Positions 1 through 8,792 of a DNA stretch of 64,000 nucleotides are shown one piece after another. The notes beneath the pieces are model-generated. The model saw only the letters and a list, made by a program, of their open reading frames with translations, had not been told where the DNA came from and did no database searches. Source of the stretch: Rahnella bruchi (GTDB lineage Bacteria > Pseudomonadota > Gammaproteobacteria > Enterobacterales > Enterobacteriaceae); assembly GCF_003614975.1 (NCBI RefSeq), contig NZ_QZWI01000008.1:62001-126000 (forward strand), read 5' to 3'. The number at the start of each line of letters is the position of its first letter. Positions within the stretch are counted from its first letter, which is position 1. Both the position numbers and the translations under genes were made by a program.

Positions 1-962
1 GCAACATGCGTTTTATGGCCTACAAAGAATATCAGCAGGGTCAGACCATGACGCGTTTCAGCATGGATCCGCTGATCCAAAGCGTCGGCGAGCAGCCGTA
101 TCCGGTAGCGCGCGCGGAACTTCAGTCGATGCTGCTTGATACCTATGGCCGCGATCAGGTGCAGTTTGGCAAACGCGTCACACACGTTGAAGATTCCGCC
201 GACAGCGTCACCGCCTGGTTTGACGACGGCACCTCTGCGACCGGCGATTTGCTGATCGCTGCCGACGGCACCCATTCTATTATCCGCCAGCACGTTCTGG
301 GCTATGCCACGGAGCGCCGCTACGCCGGTTACGTTAACTGGAACGGTCTGGTGGAAATCGACGAAAGCATTGCACCTGCGGATCAATGGACGACGTTTGT
401 CGGCGAAGGCAAACGGGTTTCGCTGATGCCGGTGAGCGGCAACCGTTTCTACTTCTTCTTTGATGTGCCGCTGCCAAAAGGTTTGCCGCAGGATCGCACC
501 ACCGTGCGCGACGATTTGCAGGGCTATTTTGCGGGCTGGGCAGAACCGGTGCAGAAATTGATCAGTCAGATTGATCCGCAGACCACCAACCGCGTTGAAA
601 TTCACGACATCGAACCCTTTATGCAACTGGTTAAAGGCCGTATTGCATTGCTCGGTGATTCCGGCCACAGCACCACGCCGGATATCGGGCAGGGTGGCTG
701 TGCGGCGATGGAAGATGCGGTGGTGCTGGCCAATATGCTGCAAACCAATTCATTAGGCATTGAAGATGCGCTGCTACGTTATCAGGAAAAGCGCGCGTAT
801 CGCGTGAAGGATCTGGTGCTGAAAGCGCGTAAACGCTGCGATGTCACCCACGGCAAAGAAATGGCCGTCACTGAACAATGGTATGAAGATTTAAAAACTG
901 AAACCGGTGAACGCATTCTTTCCGGTATGTGCGAAACCATTCTGGGCGGGCCGCTGGAATAG
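1..962 (+). CDS. hpxO: FAD-dependent urate hydroxylase HpxO (5' end outside window)
   Basis: This flavoprotein monooxygenase converts urate to 5-hydroxyisourate in the cytosolic purine-degradation (hpx) pathway. Only the part from roughly residue 65 onward lies in the window, so the N-terminal GxGxxG FAD-binding fold is missing; the frame is open from base 3. The visible part carries the second FAD motif (ALLGDSGHSTTPDIGQGG), the VNWNGLVEID strand and the RVSLMPVS stretch, and closely resembles what I recall of Klebsiella HpxO. The C-terminus (CDVTHGKEM ... ILGGPLE) is complete. No hairpin with a T-run follows before the next gene. The family is secure; the symbol rests on remembered similarity. 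Confidence 0.9.
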   Translation, partial: NMRFMAYKEYQQGQTMTRFSMDPLIQSVGEQPYPVARAELQSMLLDTYGRDQVQFGKRVTHVEDSADSVTAWFDDGTSATGDLLIAADGTHSIIRQHVLGYATERRYAGYVNWNGLVEIDESIAPADQWTTFVGEGKRVSLMPVSGNRFYFFFDVPLPKGLPQDRTTVRDDLQGYFAGWAEPVQKLISQIDPQTTNRVEIHDIEPFMQLVKGRIALLGDSGHSTTPDIGQGGCAAMEDAVVLANMLQTNSLGIEDALLRYQEKRAYRVKDLVLKARKRCDVTHGKEMAVTEQWYEDLKTETGERILSGMCETILGGPLE

Positions 963-1089
963 TTTTTTATTCGCAGGAAATAACTTTTTACATATCCTTA
1001 AAGTTCCCTGTGTTTTTGCCGAAAATAGCATCAGAAGGATCAAGGTATCCACTGGCGCTGTGACGCATAAAACATAGGGACTCATCAGG

Positions 1090-2664
1090 ATGACAGTTAT
1101 CTCTGCGACAGGTAATCAGGCGCTCAACACGCTGGTTACGGCGACAAAATCACTGACGGCGGTCACTTCTGCGACCCGTCAGCAGCAGGTTTCGGCGCAA
1201 TCCACCTCGGTGATGATCGGCCAGACCGACACCCCGTCGCCGGTCTATAACATCACCAAACCGGCACTGGTCTGGGAACGTTCTTCCGGCGACCTGATGT
1301 CTTCAAAGCTCGCCTCGAACTTCAGCAATGCCGGTAACGCGGCGCGTTTTACCGGGCTCGGTGCGGCGCTGCTTGAGCGTTTTACCACTGACAGCAGCAG
1401 TTACTCGCAATCGGTGATGAAACAAACTTCAGCTCAATCAGCCAGTTCAGCGGGCAACGTCGCCGCCCAAAATCAGCTTCATGCCAAAGCCGATAACCAG
1501 ATAAGCCTGAGCATTAAAACTGCCAGCGGCGCGCTGGTGGATATCACGCTCGGCAGTGATGATGACGGTCTGGGCGTGCAGGTGAATGTCAGCAAAGGCA
1601 CGCTCAGCGATGCCGATCGCAAAGCACTGGCCGGGCTGGCAGAAGGTTTTCAGAAAGCGATTGATGGCCTGACCGCGCAGCCGCCAAAGCTGGATCTGAC
1701 TGGCCTGACAAAATTCGACAGCTCGGTGCTGTCGTCGGTGGATTTACACGCCACGCTCGGCACCACCAATACCCAGACGCTGGATTTCCATGCTGATGCC
1801 AGTACGCGCTCGGTGAAATCCACCGGTATTGCCGGCACGGTAGATATCAGCGTCGACATGAGCAAACGCGCGCTCCTGGGTACGGATACCCAGCAGAAAC
1901 AGGCGCTGAACAGTTATCTGAAGCAGATCAACAGCGCAGGCAATCGGGGCAGTGCCGATGATTCGCTGATGGCGATGTTCAAAGATGCCTTTACCGCGCT
2001 GAACAGCAATTACGGCGATACGGCAACGACCTATAAAAGCCGGGGTTCTGAACCGGTGTATTTCTCGCTGACTAAAACCGATAAAAACATGATGACCGGG
2101 CTGGCGGATTTTACGGCGTCCATTTCGCAAACGCCTGTCGATTCCACCAATCCGATGCGCCCGGATGAAACCGATACGTTCTCCTATCAGCTTTCGCAGT
2201 CCAGCACCATTACTGGCACCAGTACGCAGGATCGTAATATCACGCAGAAGCAGCAGTCACATCTGGTCGCCAGTTATCATCAGTCGCTGACACCAGGTCT
2301 ACAGCTGAACCTGACCAGTGACCGGAACTCGCAGAATTACCTGTATTACCAGATTGATGATAAGTCAGAAAGCACGACCTCTGTTCAGTATCACAAAGGG
2401 GCGCTGGTCAGTGCGTCGGTCGATCAGTCGGCCAGCCACTTAACGCATATTCAGAAATATGTGAAAGGCGCGCTGGAGTCCGATACCACCACACCGGAAT
2501 CCGTGTCGAAAACCACTGATCTGCTCGGTAAGCTGCAATCAGCCTGGGAAAATAATGCGCCGCGGATGTCATTCCAGGATTATCTGAATCATCAGACACT
2601 GCCGGATCTCAGCAGTCTGGTGCTGATGGAATCTGATCCTGCACAGTTGAAAAACCGGTCTTAA
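1090..2664 (+). CDS. Conserved protein of unknown function, Ser/Thr-rich, 524 aa
   Basis: I do not recognise a characterised family. The protein is rich in Ser, Thr, Gln, Asn and Asp, contains no cysteine and only two tryptophans, and has neither a signal peptide nor a membrane segment. The first 130 residues are low-complexity. A more ordered stretch follows at about 135-200 (ISLSIKTASGALVDITLGSD, then VNVSKGTLSDADRKALAGLAEGF), and beta-rich Ser/Thr sequence occupies 200-470. This composition recalls proteins exported by non-Sec routes or surface filament proteins, but no export signal is identifiable. The start is chosen for an AGGGA ribosome site about 9 bases upstream. A terminator hairpin follows at once. 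The gene appears monocistronic. Confidence 0.75.
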   Translation: MTVISATGNQALNTLVTATKSLTAVTSATRQQQVSAQSTSVMIGQTDTPSPVYNITKPALVWERSSGDLMSSKLASNFSNAGNAARFTGLGAALLERFTTDSSSYSQSVMKQTSAQSASSAGNVAAQNQLHAKADNQISLSIKTASGALVDITLGSDDDGLGVQVNVSKGTLSDADRKALAGLAEGFQKAIDGLTAQPPKLDLTGLTKFDSSVLSSVDLHATLGTTNTQTLDFHADASTRSVKSTGIAGTVDISVDMSKRALLGTDTQQKQALNSYLKQINSAGNRGSADDSLMAMFKDAFTALNSNYGDTATTYKSRGSEPVYFSLTKTDKNMMTGLADFTASISQTPVDSTNPMRPDETDTFSYQLSQSSTITGTSTQDRNITQKQQSHLVASYHQSLTPGLQLNLTSDRNSQNYLYYQIDDKSESTTSVQYHKGALVSASVDQSASHLTHIQKYVKGALESDTTTPESVSKTTDLLGKLQSAWENNAPRMSFQDYLNHQTLPDLSSLVLMESDPAQLKNRS

Positions 2665-2686
2665 TTAGTGCAGATAAAACGAAAAT

Positions 2687-2709
2687 AGCCTCGTCAGAGG
2701 CTGTTTTTT
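2687..2709. terminator. Terminator hairpin between convergent genes
   Basis: A six-base-pair stem AGCCTC/GAGGCT with a four-base loop is followed on the plus strand by T6 (2704-2709). On the minus strand it is followed by a shorter ATTTTC run. It lies between the 524-residue protein gene and the convergent 161-residue protein gene and probably serves both. Confidence 0.75.
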
Positions 2710-2726
2710 AGGGCTTTATCGCAGGC

Positions 2727-3212
2727 TTATATTTCAAACTTTGTGCCTTTCACCACGATTTCGTCAAATTGCAGATGATGCATAAACTCGCGCAAAATCA
2801 ATAAAGTGGCGGCGAAATCATTGCCGTCGGGGATCCCTTCGAAATGTGCGGGACGGCCATTTATCACCAGCGCCAGACGGTCGAAAGTGCGTTCCACGGC
2901 GTCGAGCGATAGGATCATTACTTCGTTTTCTGCCTCACCGGCAATACGGGCCAGCGCGCGGATATCGTTATCCGTGCTGAATAATTTGGCGCCCGCCGGA
3001 ATGTCATGCCGGATGCGGATCACTTCGTCCTCGACCACCATAATGGCGGTTTCCATTTCATCCGGCGTCGGCGGCGAATGGCGGAAATAGCCGACGGACG
3101 TCAGCTGTGAGCCCAGTGTCAGGAGCAAATTTGTATCTTCGTTATCATCATTTCGGATGATAACCCGCGTTTCTTCGCCGCCGATATGCAGCAATACAGC
3201 AGGTGTGGTCAT
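2727..3212 (-). CDS. Protein of unknown function, 161 aa, acidic
   Basis: A small acidic soluble protein with no signal peptide, membrane segment or family motif I can name. Its visible features are an N-terminal beta-rich segment (MTTPAVLLHIGGEETRVIIRN), a central DEVIRIRHDIPAGAKLFSTD stretch and a C-terminal helical region ending in KGTKFEI. On the minus strand a GGGAGAAACCG stretch precedes the ATG and gives a plausible ribosome site. It converges on the 524-residue protein and is divergent from the aldehyde dehydrogenase gene. Coding looks genuine because length, start and codon use match the neighbours. No function is proposed. Confidence 0.65.
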   Translation of the reverse strand: MTTPAVLLHIGGEETRVIIRNDDNEDTNLLLTLGSQLTSVGYFRHSPPTPDEMETAIMVVEDEVIRIRHDIPAGAKLFSTDNDIRALARIAGEAENEVMILSLDAVERTFDRLALVINGRPAHFEGIPDGNDFAATLLILREFMHHLQFDEIVVKGTKFEI

Positions 3213-3342
3213 CGGTTTCTCCCAATCATTAGCGTTCTGATTTATTTCCCGACAGCAGGATCAGGCAATGCTTGCACAGTATTGGTCTATCTGAGATTTG
3301 CGCACAAGTCTTAGCATGAAAGCTCATTCATCGGAGGCATTC

Positions 3343-4764
3343 ATGAAACAGATTAATCAAATCTATATTAACGGCGAATTCGTCACCCCGCACGGCAATG
3401 AAGTGATGGACCTGATCAATCCTGTGACCGAACAGGTTACGGCTCAGGTTCGTCTGGCTGATGAAACTGATACCCGCCAGGCGATTGCCGCCGCCAGAGC
3501 CGCGTACGTAACCTTTTCGCGCACCTCAAAAGCACAGCGCATTCAGTATTTACAGCAACTGCACGATGCCGTACTGGCGCGGGCGGATGAGCTGGAAGCG
3601 GTAATGAGTGCAGAATATGGCGGCTCGCTGGCGATGGTGCAGGGCACGGTGGCGCGGTCTTCCGGTGCTTTTTTGCAGGCGATAAAACTCCTCAATGAAT
3701 ACGATTTTGTGCACCACATTGGCCGGGCAAAAGTGGTGATGGAGCCGCTTGGCGTAGTCGGGCTGATTACGCCGTGGAATGCGAATTACGGTTTCATCTG
3801 CAACAAAATGGCGACCGCGCTGGCGGCGGGCAGCACGGTGGTGATCAAGCCCAGCGAACTGAGCGCGGGACAAACGCAGGTGCTGACCGAATGCCTGCAC
3901 GCCGCAGGATTACCGGTGGGCGTATTTAATATCGTCACTGGTCGTGGCGATGTGGTGGGCGCCGAAATGACCCGTCATCCGGATATCGCCAAAATCTCGT
4001 TTACCGGTTCGACGCTGGTCGGCAAAACCATTGCCCGCGACGCGGTTGATACCCTGAAACGCGTCACGCTGGAACTCGGCGGCAAGTCGCCCAATATTTT
4101 GCTGCCGGATGCCGACCTCGCAAAAGCCATTCCGCTGGCGCTGGCGGTCGGCACCATGAATAACGGTCAGGCATGCATCGCCGGAACGCGTCTGCTGGTG
4201 CCGCAGGAACGGCTGGAGGAAGTGAAAACGCATCTGTTGCAGGCGGTGGCGAATGTAAAAGTCGGCGATCCGATGCAGGCAGATATCCAAATCGGTCCGC
4301 TGGTGACCGCAAAACAATACGCCCGCGTGCAGAATTATATTCGTCTGGGGATTGAAGAAGGGGCGGAACTGCTGTGCGGCGGCGAAGGCAGGCCGCAAGG
4401 ACTGGACAGCGGTTATTTCGTCAAACCGACGGTCTTCGTGAACGTTACGCCTGATATGACCATCGCCCGCGAAGAGATTTTCGGACCGGTGCTTTCGGTG
4501 CTGACCTACCGCACTGTCGAAGAAGCCGTGCGGATGGCGAACGATACGGTGTACGGCTTGCAGGCGTATGTCAGCGGGGAAAACCGCCAGCAGGCGCGCG
4601 AAGTGGCAGCGCAGATTATAGCCGGACGGGTGTTCGTCAACGGCATGTATGACGAGCCGGATGCGCCGTTTGGCGGCTTCAAACAATCCGGTTTAGGGCG
4701 CGAATTTGGCACTTACGGGCTGGAAGCGTATCTTGAGCCGAAGACCCTGATCGACGATGAGTGA
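3343..4764 (+). CDS. NAD(P)+-dependent aldehyde dehydrogenase
   Basis: A 473-residue cytosolic enzyme of the aldehyde dehydrogenase superfamily that oxidises an aldehyde to a carboxylate. The visible family motifs are GLITPWN at about 145, the cofactor-binding FTGSTLVG, the general-base Glu at about 244 in LELGGKSP, the catalytic Cys at about 278 in GQACIAG, and PFGGFKQSGLGRE near the C-terminus. The frame is open further upstream from a TTG, but the ATG at 3343 has a GGAGG site five bases before it and gives the normal family start. An AraC-type regulator follows six bases downstream, suggesting an aldehyde-responsive unit. The substrate cannot be read from sequence. Confidence 0.9.
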   Translation: MKQINQIYINGEFVTPHGNEVMDLINPVTEQVTAQVRLADETDTRQAIAAARAAYVTFSRTSKAQRIQYLQQLHDAVLARADELEAVMSAEYGGSLAMVQGTVARSSGAFLQAIKLLNEYDFVHHIGRAKVVMEPLGVVGLITPWNANYGFICNKMATALAAGSTVVIKPSELSAGQTQVLTECLHAAGLPVGVFNIVTGRGDVVGAEMTRHPDIAKISFTGSTLVGKTIARDAVDTLKRVTLELGGKSPNILLPDADLAKAIPLALAVGTMNNGQACIAGTRLLVPQERLEEVKTHLLQAVANVKVGDPMQADIQIGPLVTAKQYARVQNYIRLGIEEGAELLCGGEGRPQGLDSGYFVKPTVFVNVTPDMTIAREEIFGPVLSVLTYRTVEEAVRMANDTVYGLQAYVSGENRQQAREVAAQIIAGRVFVNGMYDEPDAPFGGFKQSGLGREFGTYGLEAYLEPKTLIDDE

Positions 4765-4770
4765 GGCGCG

Positions 4771-5685
4771 ATGACTTCAATGACGTCCATGATTTCCCTG
4801 AGCGCGCGCGTGTTGCGCGCCTTTTCCCCTCTGCCGCCGGAAGAGAATTCCTGCCCGACGGCGCTGCCGTGGCTGTCTTTTATCCGTTTCACCCATCCGA
4901 CCGCGCTCAATAAAGGCATGCTGGAACCGTCAATGTGCCTGATTTTACAGGGGCAGAAAAAGGTTTTGATCGGCACTGACGTGGTGGAATACGGTGCGGG
5001 CAGTTATCTGTTTTCCGCCATCGACATGCCGGTTTCTGGGCAGGTGACGCAGGCATCAGAGGATCATCCGTATCTGGGGATCCGTATCGATCTGGATCTG
5101 AAAGAGATGGCGGATCTGATGATCGACATGCAGCTCGATCAGCGGCTGATCCCTAAATCCGGCAGCGCGACCTATGTGGCGAAATCGGATGATTTTCTGG
5201 CGGATGCATTTTTACGGCTGGTGACGATGCTGGATATTCCGCAGGACTTGCAGGCGCTCGGACAACTGGTGAAAAAAGAGATTTTTTACCGGCTGATCAC
5301 CGCGCCGGAAGGCGGTCATTTTTATCAGCATCTGCTGTCATATTATCAGGGGAGGGGCGTCAGTGAGGCGATTCAGTGGATCAAAGCTAATTTCGCTCAT
5401 CCGCTGCGCATGGACGAACTGGCGAAAACGGTCGGCATGAGCGTTTCCAATCTGCATCACCGTTTTAAAGCGCTGACGGTGATGAGTCCGCTGCAATACC
5501 AGAAACAAATCCGCCTGCTCGAAGCGCGCCGCCTGTTGCTGAGCGGGAATATCGACGCGGCGACGGCGGCGTTTCGTGTCGGCTATGAAAGCCCGTCACA
5601 GTTCAATCGCGAATACCGCCGGTCGTTTGGCGCGCCGCCGTTGCAGGATATCGGCCAGCTGCGCCTGCAGGGTGTCACGCTGTAA
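4771..5685 (+). CDS. AraC-family regulator with AraC_N sensor domain
   Basis: A 304-residue transcription factor. Residues about 35-185 match the AraC_N type of sensor domain (MLEPSMCLILQGQKKVLIG and GSYLFSAIDMPVSGQV are typical). The C-terminal 100 residues carry two helix-turn-helix units (LRMDELAKTVGMSVSNLHHRFK, and RVGYESPSQFNREYRRSFG with the AraC signature). E. coli YqhC, an aldehyde-responsive activator, has the same architecture, and the gene sits six bases after an aldehyde dehydrogenase gene, so control of that enzyme by a reactive aldehyde is a reasonable inference. Its 3' end overlaps the convergent LysR gene by 11 bases. The exact start is uncertain because ATG codons recur at residues 1, 4 and 7. 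Confidence 0.88.
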   Translation: MTSMTSMISLSARVLRAFSPLPPEENSCPTALPWLSFIRFTHPTALNKGMLEPSMCLILQGQKKVLIGTDVVEYGAGSYLFSAIDMPVSGQVTQASEDHPYLGIRIDLDLKEMADLMIDMQLDQRLIPKSGSATYVAKSDDFLADAFLRLVTMLDIPQDLQALGQLVKKEIFYRLITAPEGGHFYQHLLSYYQGRGVSEAIQWIKANFAHPLRMDELAKTVGMSVSNLHHRFKALTVMSPLQYQKQIRLLEARRLLLSGNIDAATAAFRVGYESPSQFNREYRRSFGAPPLQDIGQLRLQGVTL

Positions 5686-6583
5686 GCGGATGCGGATCCC
5701 GCCGCGCAAACTCTTTCACCATCCAGTCGATAAACACCCGCACGCGTGGCGAAAGCTGACGGTTACGTGGATACAGCAGGGAAACCGGCAGCGAACCGGC
5801 CGGATAATCCGCCAGGATTTGCACCAGACTTCCCTGCGCCAGATCCTCCAGAAGACCGTAGTGCGGCACCTGAATAATCCCCATTCCGCGCCGCGCCGCT
5901 TCTTTCATGCTTTCCGCGCCGTTGACCGACAAACTGGTCGGCAGCAGAATTTCACGCGTTTTGCCCTGCGCCTGAAAAACCAGTGGCAACAGGCCTCCGG
6001 TGGCACTGGAACGGAAACCAATCATCCGGTGACCAGCGAGATCGTCCGGCGTAGCGGGTGTGCCGAAACGCCGTAGATACTCCGGGCTGGCGCAGGTCAT
6101 TTCAGGCAGCGTACCGAGCGCACGCGCGACCATATCGCTGTCTTTCAGCTCTCCGGCGCGGATCACGCAATCTATCCCTTCACGCACCAGATCCACAAGC
6201 CGGTCGCCTTCGCTCATGTAAAACTCAATGTCAGGATACTGCGCCAGAAAATCCGGTAAGCCGGGCAGCAGAAAATGCCGCGCCATCGAGCCGTGCACAT
6301 CTACCCGTAACAGCCCTTTAGGCTGCGCACCGGCAAAGGCCATTTCGGCATCTTCTACATCCGCCAGAATGCGCAGACAGCGCTGGTAATAGGCTTCGCC
6401 ATCCAGCGTCGGGCTGACGTGACGGGTGGTGCGTTGCAAAAGCCGGATGTTCAGCCGGGTTTCCAGCTGCTTTATCGCGTCAGTGACGGTCGAACGTTTC
6501 AGGTTCAGCGCTTGCGCGGCCTGCGTAAAGCTGCGCAATTCCACCACGCGGGTGAACAGCTGCATGCTGTCGAGTTTATCCAT
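5675..6583 (-). CDS. LysR-family transcriptional regulator
   Basis: A 302-residue LysR regulator. The winged helix-turn-helix occupies residues 1-60 (MDKLDSMQLFTRVVELRSFTQAAQALNLKRSTVTDAIKQLE), followed by the LysR substrate domain of the group that starts GLLRVDVHGSMARHFLLPGL. The start is set at MDKLDSMQ because it fits the family; the open frame extends 21 codons further upstream. The ribosome site is weak. It is divergent from the short-chain dehydrogenase at 6705, with 121 bases between start codons, the classic arrangement of a LysR regulator with its target. The inducer is unknown. Confidence 0.88.
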   Translation of the reverse strand: MDKLDSMQLFTRVVELRSFTQAAQALNLKRSTVTDAIKQLETRLNIRLLQRTTRHVSPTLDGEAYYQRCLRILADVEDAEMAFAGAQPKGLLRVDVHGSMARHFLLPGLPDFLAQYPDIEFYMSEGDRLVDLVREGIDCVIRAGELKDSDMVARALGTLPEMTCASPEYLRRFGTPATPDDLAGHRMIGFRSSATGGLLPLVFQAQGKTREILLPTSLSVNGAESMKEAARRGMGIIQVPHYGLLEDLAQGSLVQILADYPAGSLPVSLLYPRNRQLSPRVRVFIDWMVKEFARRDPHPLTA

Positions 6584-6704
6584 AATGATTGTTCGCTTTT
6601 TCCGGATAGTGATAACGAATATCAGGGAATTATCCGGCAGCGTCAATCGGCTACTCTTTCTTCATCGACAACAGATCCGAATCACTGAAAAAAGGAAACG
6701 CATC

Positions 6705-7445
6705 ATGACTTCATCCAAACAGAAAGTCGCGCTGGTCACCGGCGCATCACGCGGTATTGGCGCAGCCATCGCAGAACGCCTGGCGCGCGACGGATTTACC
6801 GTGATTGTGAACTATTCACGCGGTGCAGCAGAAGCCGACGCGGTGGTCAGTAAAATCGAGCAGGCAGGCGGCAAGGCCATCAGCGCGCAGGCGGATGTCA
6901 GCGACGCAGCCGCGGTCAGCCGGATGTTTGCCAGCGCAGAACAGGCGTTTGGTGGTGTGGATGTACTGGTGAATAACGCGGGCATTATGACGCTTTCGGC
7001 GATTGCCGACACCGACGATGCGGCATTTGATCGCCTCATCGACATCAACCTGAAAGGCACTTTCAACACGCTGCGTGAAGCGGCGAAACATCTGCACAAC
7101 GGTGGGCGTATCATCAATTTCTCATCGACTGTCGTCGGTTTATACCAGCCGACGTACGGCGTGTATGCCGCGACCAAAGCCGCTGTCGAGGCGCTGAGTC
7201 GCGTGCTGACCAAAGAAATGCGCGGCCGCCAGATAACCGTCAATACCGTTGCGCCCGGCCCGACAGCAACGGATTTATTCCTTAACGGCAAATCGGATCA
7301 GTTAGTCGAAACCATCGCCAAAACTTCCCCGCTTGAACGCCTCGGCCAGCCGGAAGATATCGCCTCCGTCGTCGCGTTTCTCGCCGGTCCTGATGGCGCA
7401 TGGGTCAACGGTCAGACGCTGAAGGCGAATGGCGGGATTATTTAA
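6705..7445 (+). CDS. Short-chain dehydrogenase/reductase (classical SDR)
   Basis: A 246-residue NAD(P)(H)-dependent oxidoreductase. The visible motifs are the cofactor-binding TGASRGIG at 13-20, NNAG at about 90, a catalytic Ser in FSSTVVG, the YAATK active site (YxxxK) about twelve residues later, and the PG turn of VAPGPTATDLF. The C-terminal FLAGPDGAWVNGQTLKANGGI is typical of 3-oxoacyl-reductase-like SDRs. The frame is open far upstream, but the ATG at 6705 follows AAAGGAA and gives the family length. It is divergent from and probably controlled by the LysR regulator. The substrate is not predictable. Confidence 0.9.
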   Translation: MTSSKQKVALVTGASRGIGAAIAERLARDGFTVIVNYSRGAAEADAVVSKIEQAGGKAISAQADVSDAAAVSRMFASAEQAFGGVDVLVNNAGIMTLSAIADTDDAAFDRLIDINLKGTFNTLREAAKHLHNGGRIINFSSTVVGLYQPTYGVYAATKAAVEALSRVLTKEMRGRQITVNTVAPGPTATDLFLNGKSDQLVETIAKTSPLERLGQPEDIASVVAFLAGPDGAWVNGQTLKANGGII

Positions 7446-7455
7446 GCGGTTGTGA

Positions 7456-7836
7456 TCACGCGTACTGGGCTTCACCGTTGCCGAAGGACCAGTTTTCTTT
7501 CGGCACTTCGACCAGGCTGATGAATACGTCTTCTAAGCGTAAGCCGACTTTTTCGTGCAGTCCGTAGGCCACGGCGTGATAGAACGCTTTTTTCATGTCT
7601 GTCGTGCGGCCCGTGTTGAGGGTTATCTGAATCACGATGCAGTTCGGGCTGCGCTGGATATCCAGATAGTCCGGCGAAATCATCATTTCTGCCGGAGAGT
7701 GTTCGGAGATGACAATAAACTTGTCGTTTTCCGGCACGTTCAGCGTGGAGCGCATGGCGTCGTAGACCACATCACCGACGGTTTTGCGGTAGGTTTCGGG
7801 TTTTCCTTCCACCATATCAATACGTACAAATGGCAT
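7456..7836 (-). CDS. Tautomerase-family protein
   Basis: A 126-residue member of the tautomerase superfamily (larger 4-oxalocrotonate tautomerase/YrdN-like type). These enzymes use Pro-1, exposed after methionine removal, as catalytic base. The start at 7836 gives MPFVRIDMVEG with the required Pro at position 2 and lies behind a strong GAGGAG ribosome site; the longer open frame upstream would bury the proline and is rejected. A second conserved part is the central HSPAEMMISPDYLDIQRS segment. It converges on the SDR gene with a 10-base gap. A role in handling keto-enol metabolites fits the neighbouring oxidoreductases but is inferred. Confidence 0.85.
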   Translation of the reverse strand: MPFVRIDMVEGKPETYRKTVGDVVYDAMRSTLNVPENDKFIVISEHSPAEMMISPDYLDIQRSPNCIVIQITLNTGRTTDMKKAFYHAVAYGLHEKVGLRLEDVFISLVEVPKENWSFGNGEAQYA

Positions 7837-7952
7837 TTTATTCTCCTCGTTATTTTCTGTAGGGCGCGCATCTCTCAGGATGCGGCCTTTCAGGTATGCA
7901 ACACGAGGAGCCGGTCTGTCGAGCGATTTTTTGTACGTACCGGTAACCCGCT

Positions 7953-8353
7953 TTAACCCGCTACCGCCTTTCTGCGAAACATCTCCAGCCACGAGGGGCG
8001 GCAGAACATCACCAGATTCCCGAGCAGGATCAGTGCCAGCCCGATTACCGCATTAGCGTGCCACTGATAACCTTCATAAAACGTGGAAACCGTCAGCGCG
8101 ACCAGCGGGAAAAGCAGCGTGCTGTAGGCGGCCTGACTGGCACCGATACGCCCGACCAGCGTGAAGTAAATCCCGAAGGCCAGCACCGAGCCAAACACCG
8201 AAAGATAGACCAGCGAGCCAAGATATTTCGGTGTCAGGTCAATGGCGAAAGAAGCGCCCTGCACCAGACTCAGTGCGCCCATCACTGCGGTGCCGTAGAA
8301 CATCGCGTAAGTATTAGTGGAAAGCACATCCAGCCCGTGGCGGCTGGCGCAAT
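7953..8353 (-). pseudogene. EamA/DMT exporter remnant (C-terminal half only)
   Basis: The reading frame encodes the last four or five transmembrane helices of an EamA-type (drug/metabolite transporter) exporter, from about RHGLDVLSTNTYAMFYG to LLGNLVMFCRPSW. EamA proteins normally have ten helices and about 290 residues. The sequence upstream in the same frame is charged and unlike a transporter, so the N-terminal half is missing. Exporter-like coding ends at about 8345-8360, where coding for an AraC-type regulator begins on the opposite strand. This looks like a deletion that removed the 5' halves of two divergent genes. The upper end given is approximate. Confidence 0.75.
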
Positions 8354-8371
8354 GGCGGCGGGCCGGATCGC

Positions 8372-8707
8372 TTTTGTCTGATGCCCAAAGGCAGCATGTC
8401 GAGCTGGGACGTGCGCGACGATTTGTCGTTTGTACATCTGTATTGTTCCGATGAGCATCTGCGCCATCTGGTTGAGCAAACCTGGGATCGCAGTCCGGCG
8501 GCAATTGATCTGGAAGAACGCACGTTCAAAGAAGATCCGCAGATTACGCTGTTGTATCGCCACTTTTTGCTCAGCGGTCAGTGGCAGGAAAACAGCAATC
8601 AGCTGATGCTGAGCAGCGCGGCTAATCTGCTGCTGGCGCATCTGGTCAAAAATTACACCCATCTGCAATGGGCGCTGCCGACGATGCGCGGCGGCATTAT
8701 TGTCTGA
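8372..8707 (+). pseudogene. AraC-family regulator remnant (sensor-domain fragment)
   Basis: About 108 codons resemble the middle of an AraC regulator of the type with an N-terminal cupin (SFVHLYCSDEHLRHLVEQTWDRSP, then YRHFLLSGQWQENSNQLMLSSAANLLLAHLV). The N-terminal cupin is absent and the frame stops at 8707, just where a GGLAPxVL linker and the helix-turn-helix domain would follow. No ribosome site supports the ATG at 8381. With the truncated EamA gene on the other strand, this points to loss of the shared promoter region and, separately, of the regulator's 3' end. It is not expected to encode a working regulator. Confidence 0.65.
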
Positions 8708-8792
8708 TTTTCATTTCCCGTTAAAACCCCTCTTCCGGTCCGTGTAATTCCAGTGCTAAGTTAATGGAAATTCACTTTATTCAGAGAAAACT

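Noticed and set aside
6426-6704. N-terminal extension of the SDR frame
   Set aside because: It is antisense to the LysR gene; the ATG at 6705 has a good ribosome site and gives the normal SDR start.
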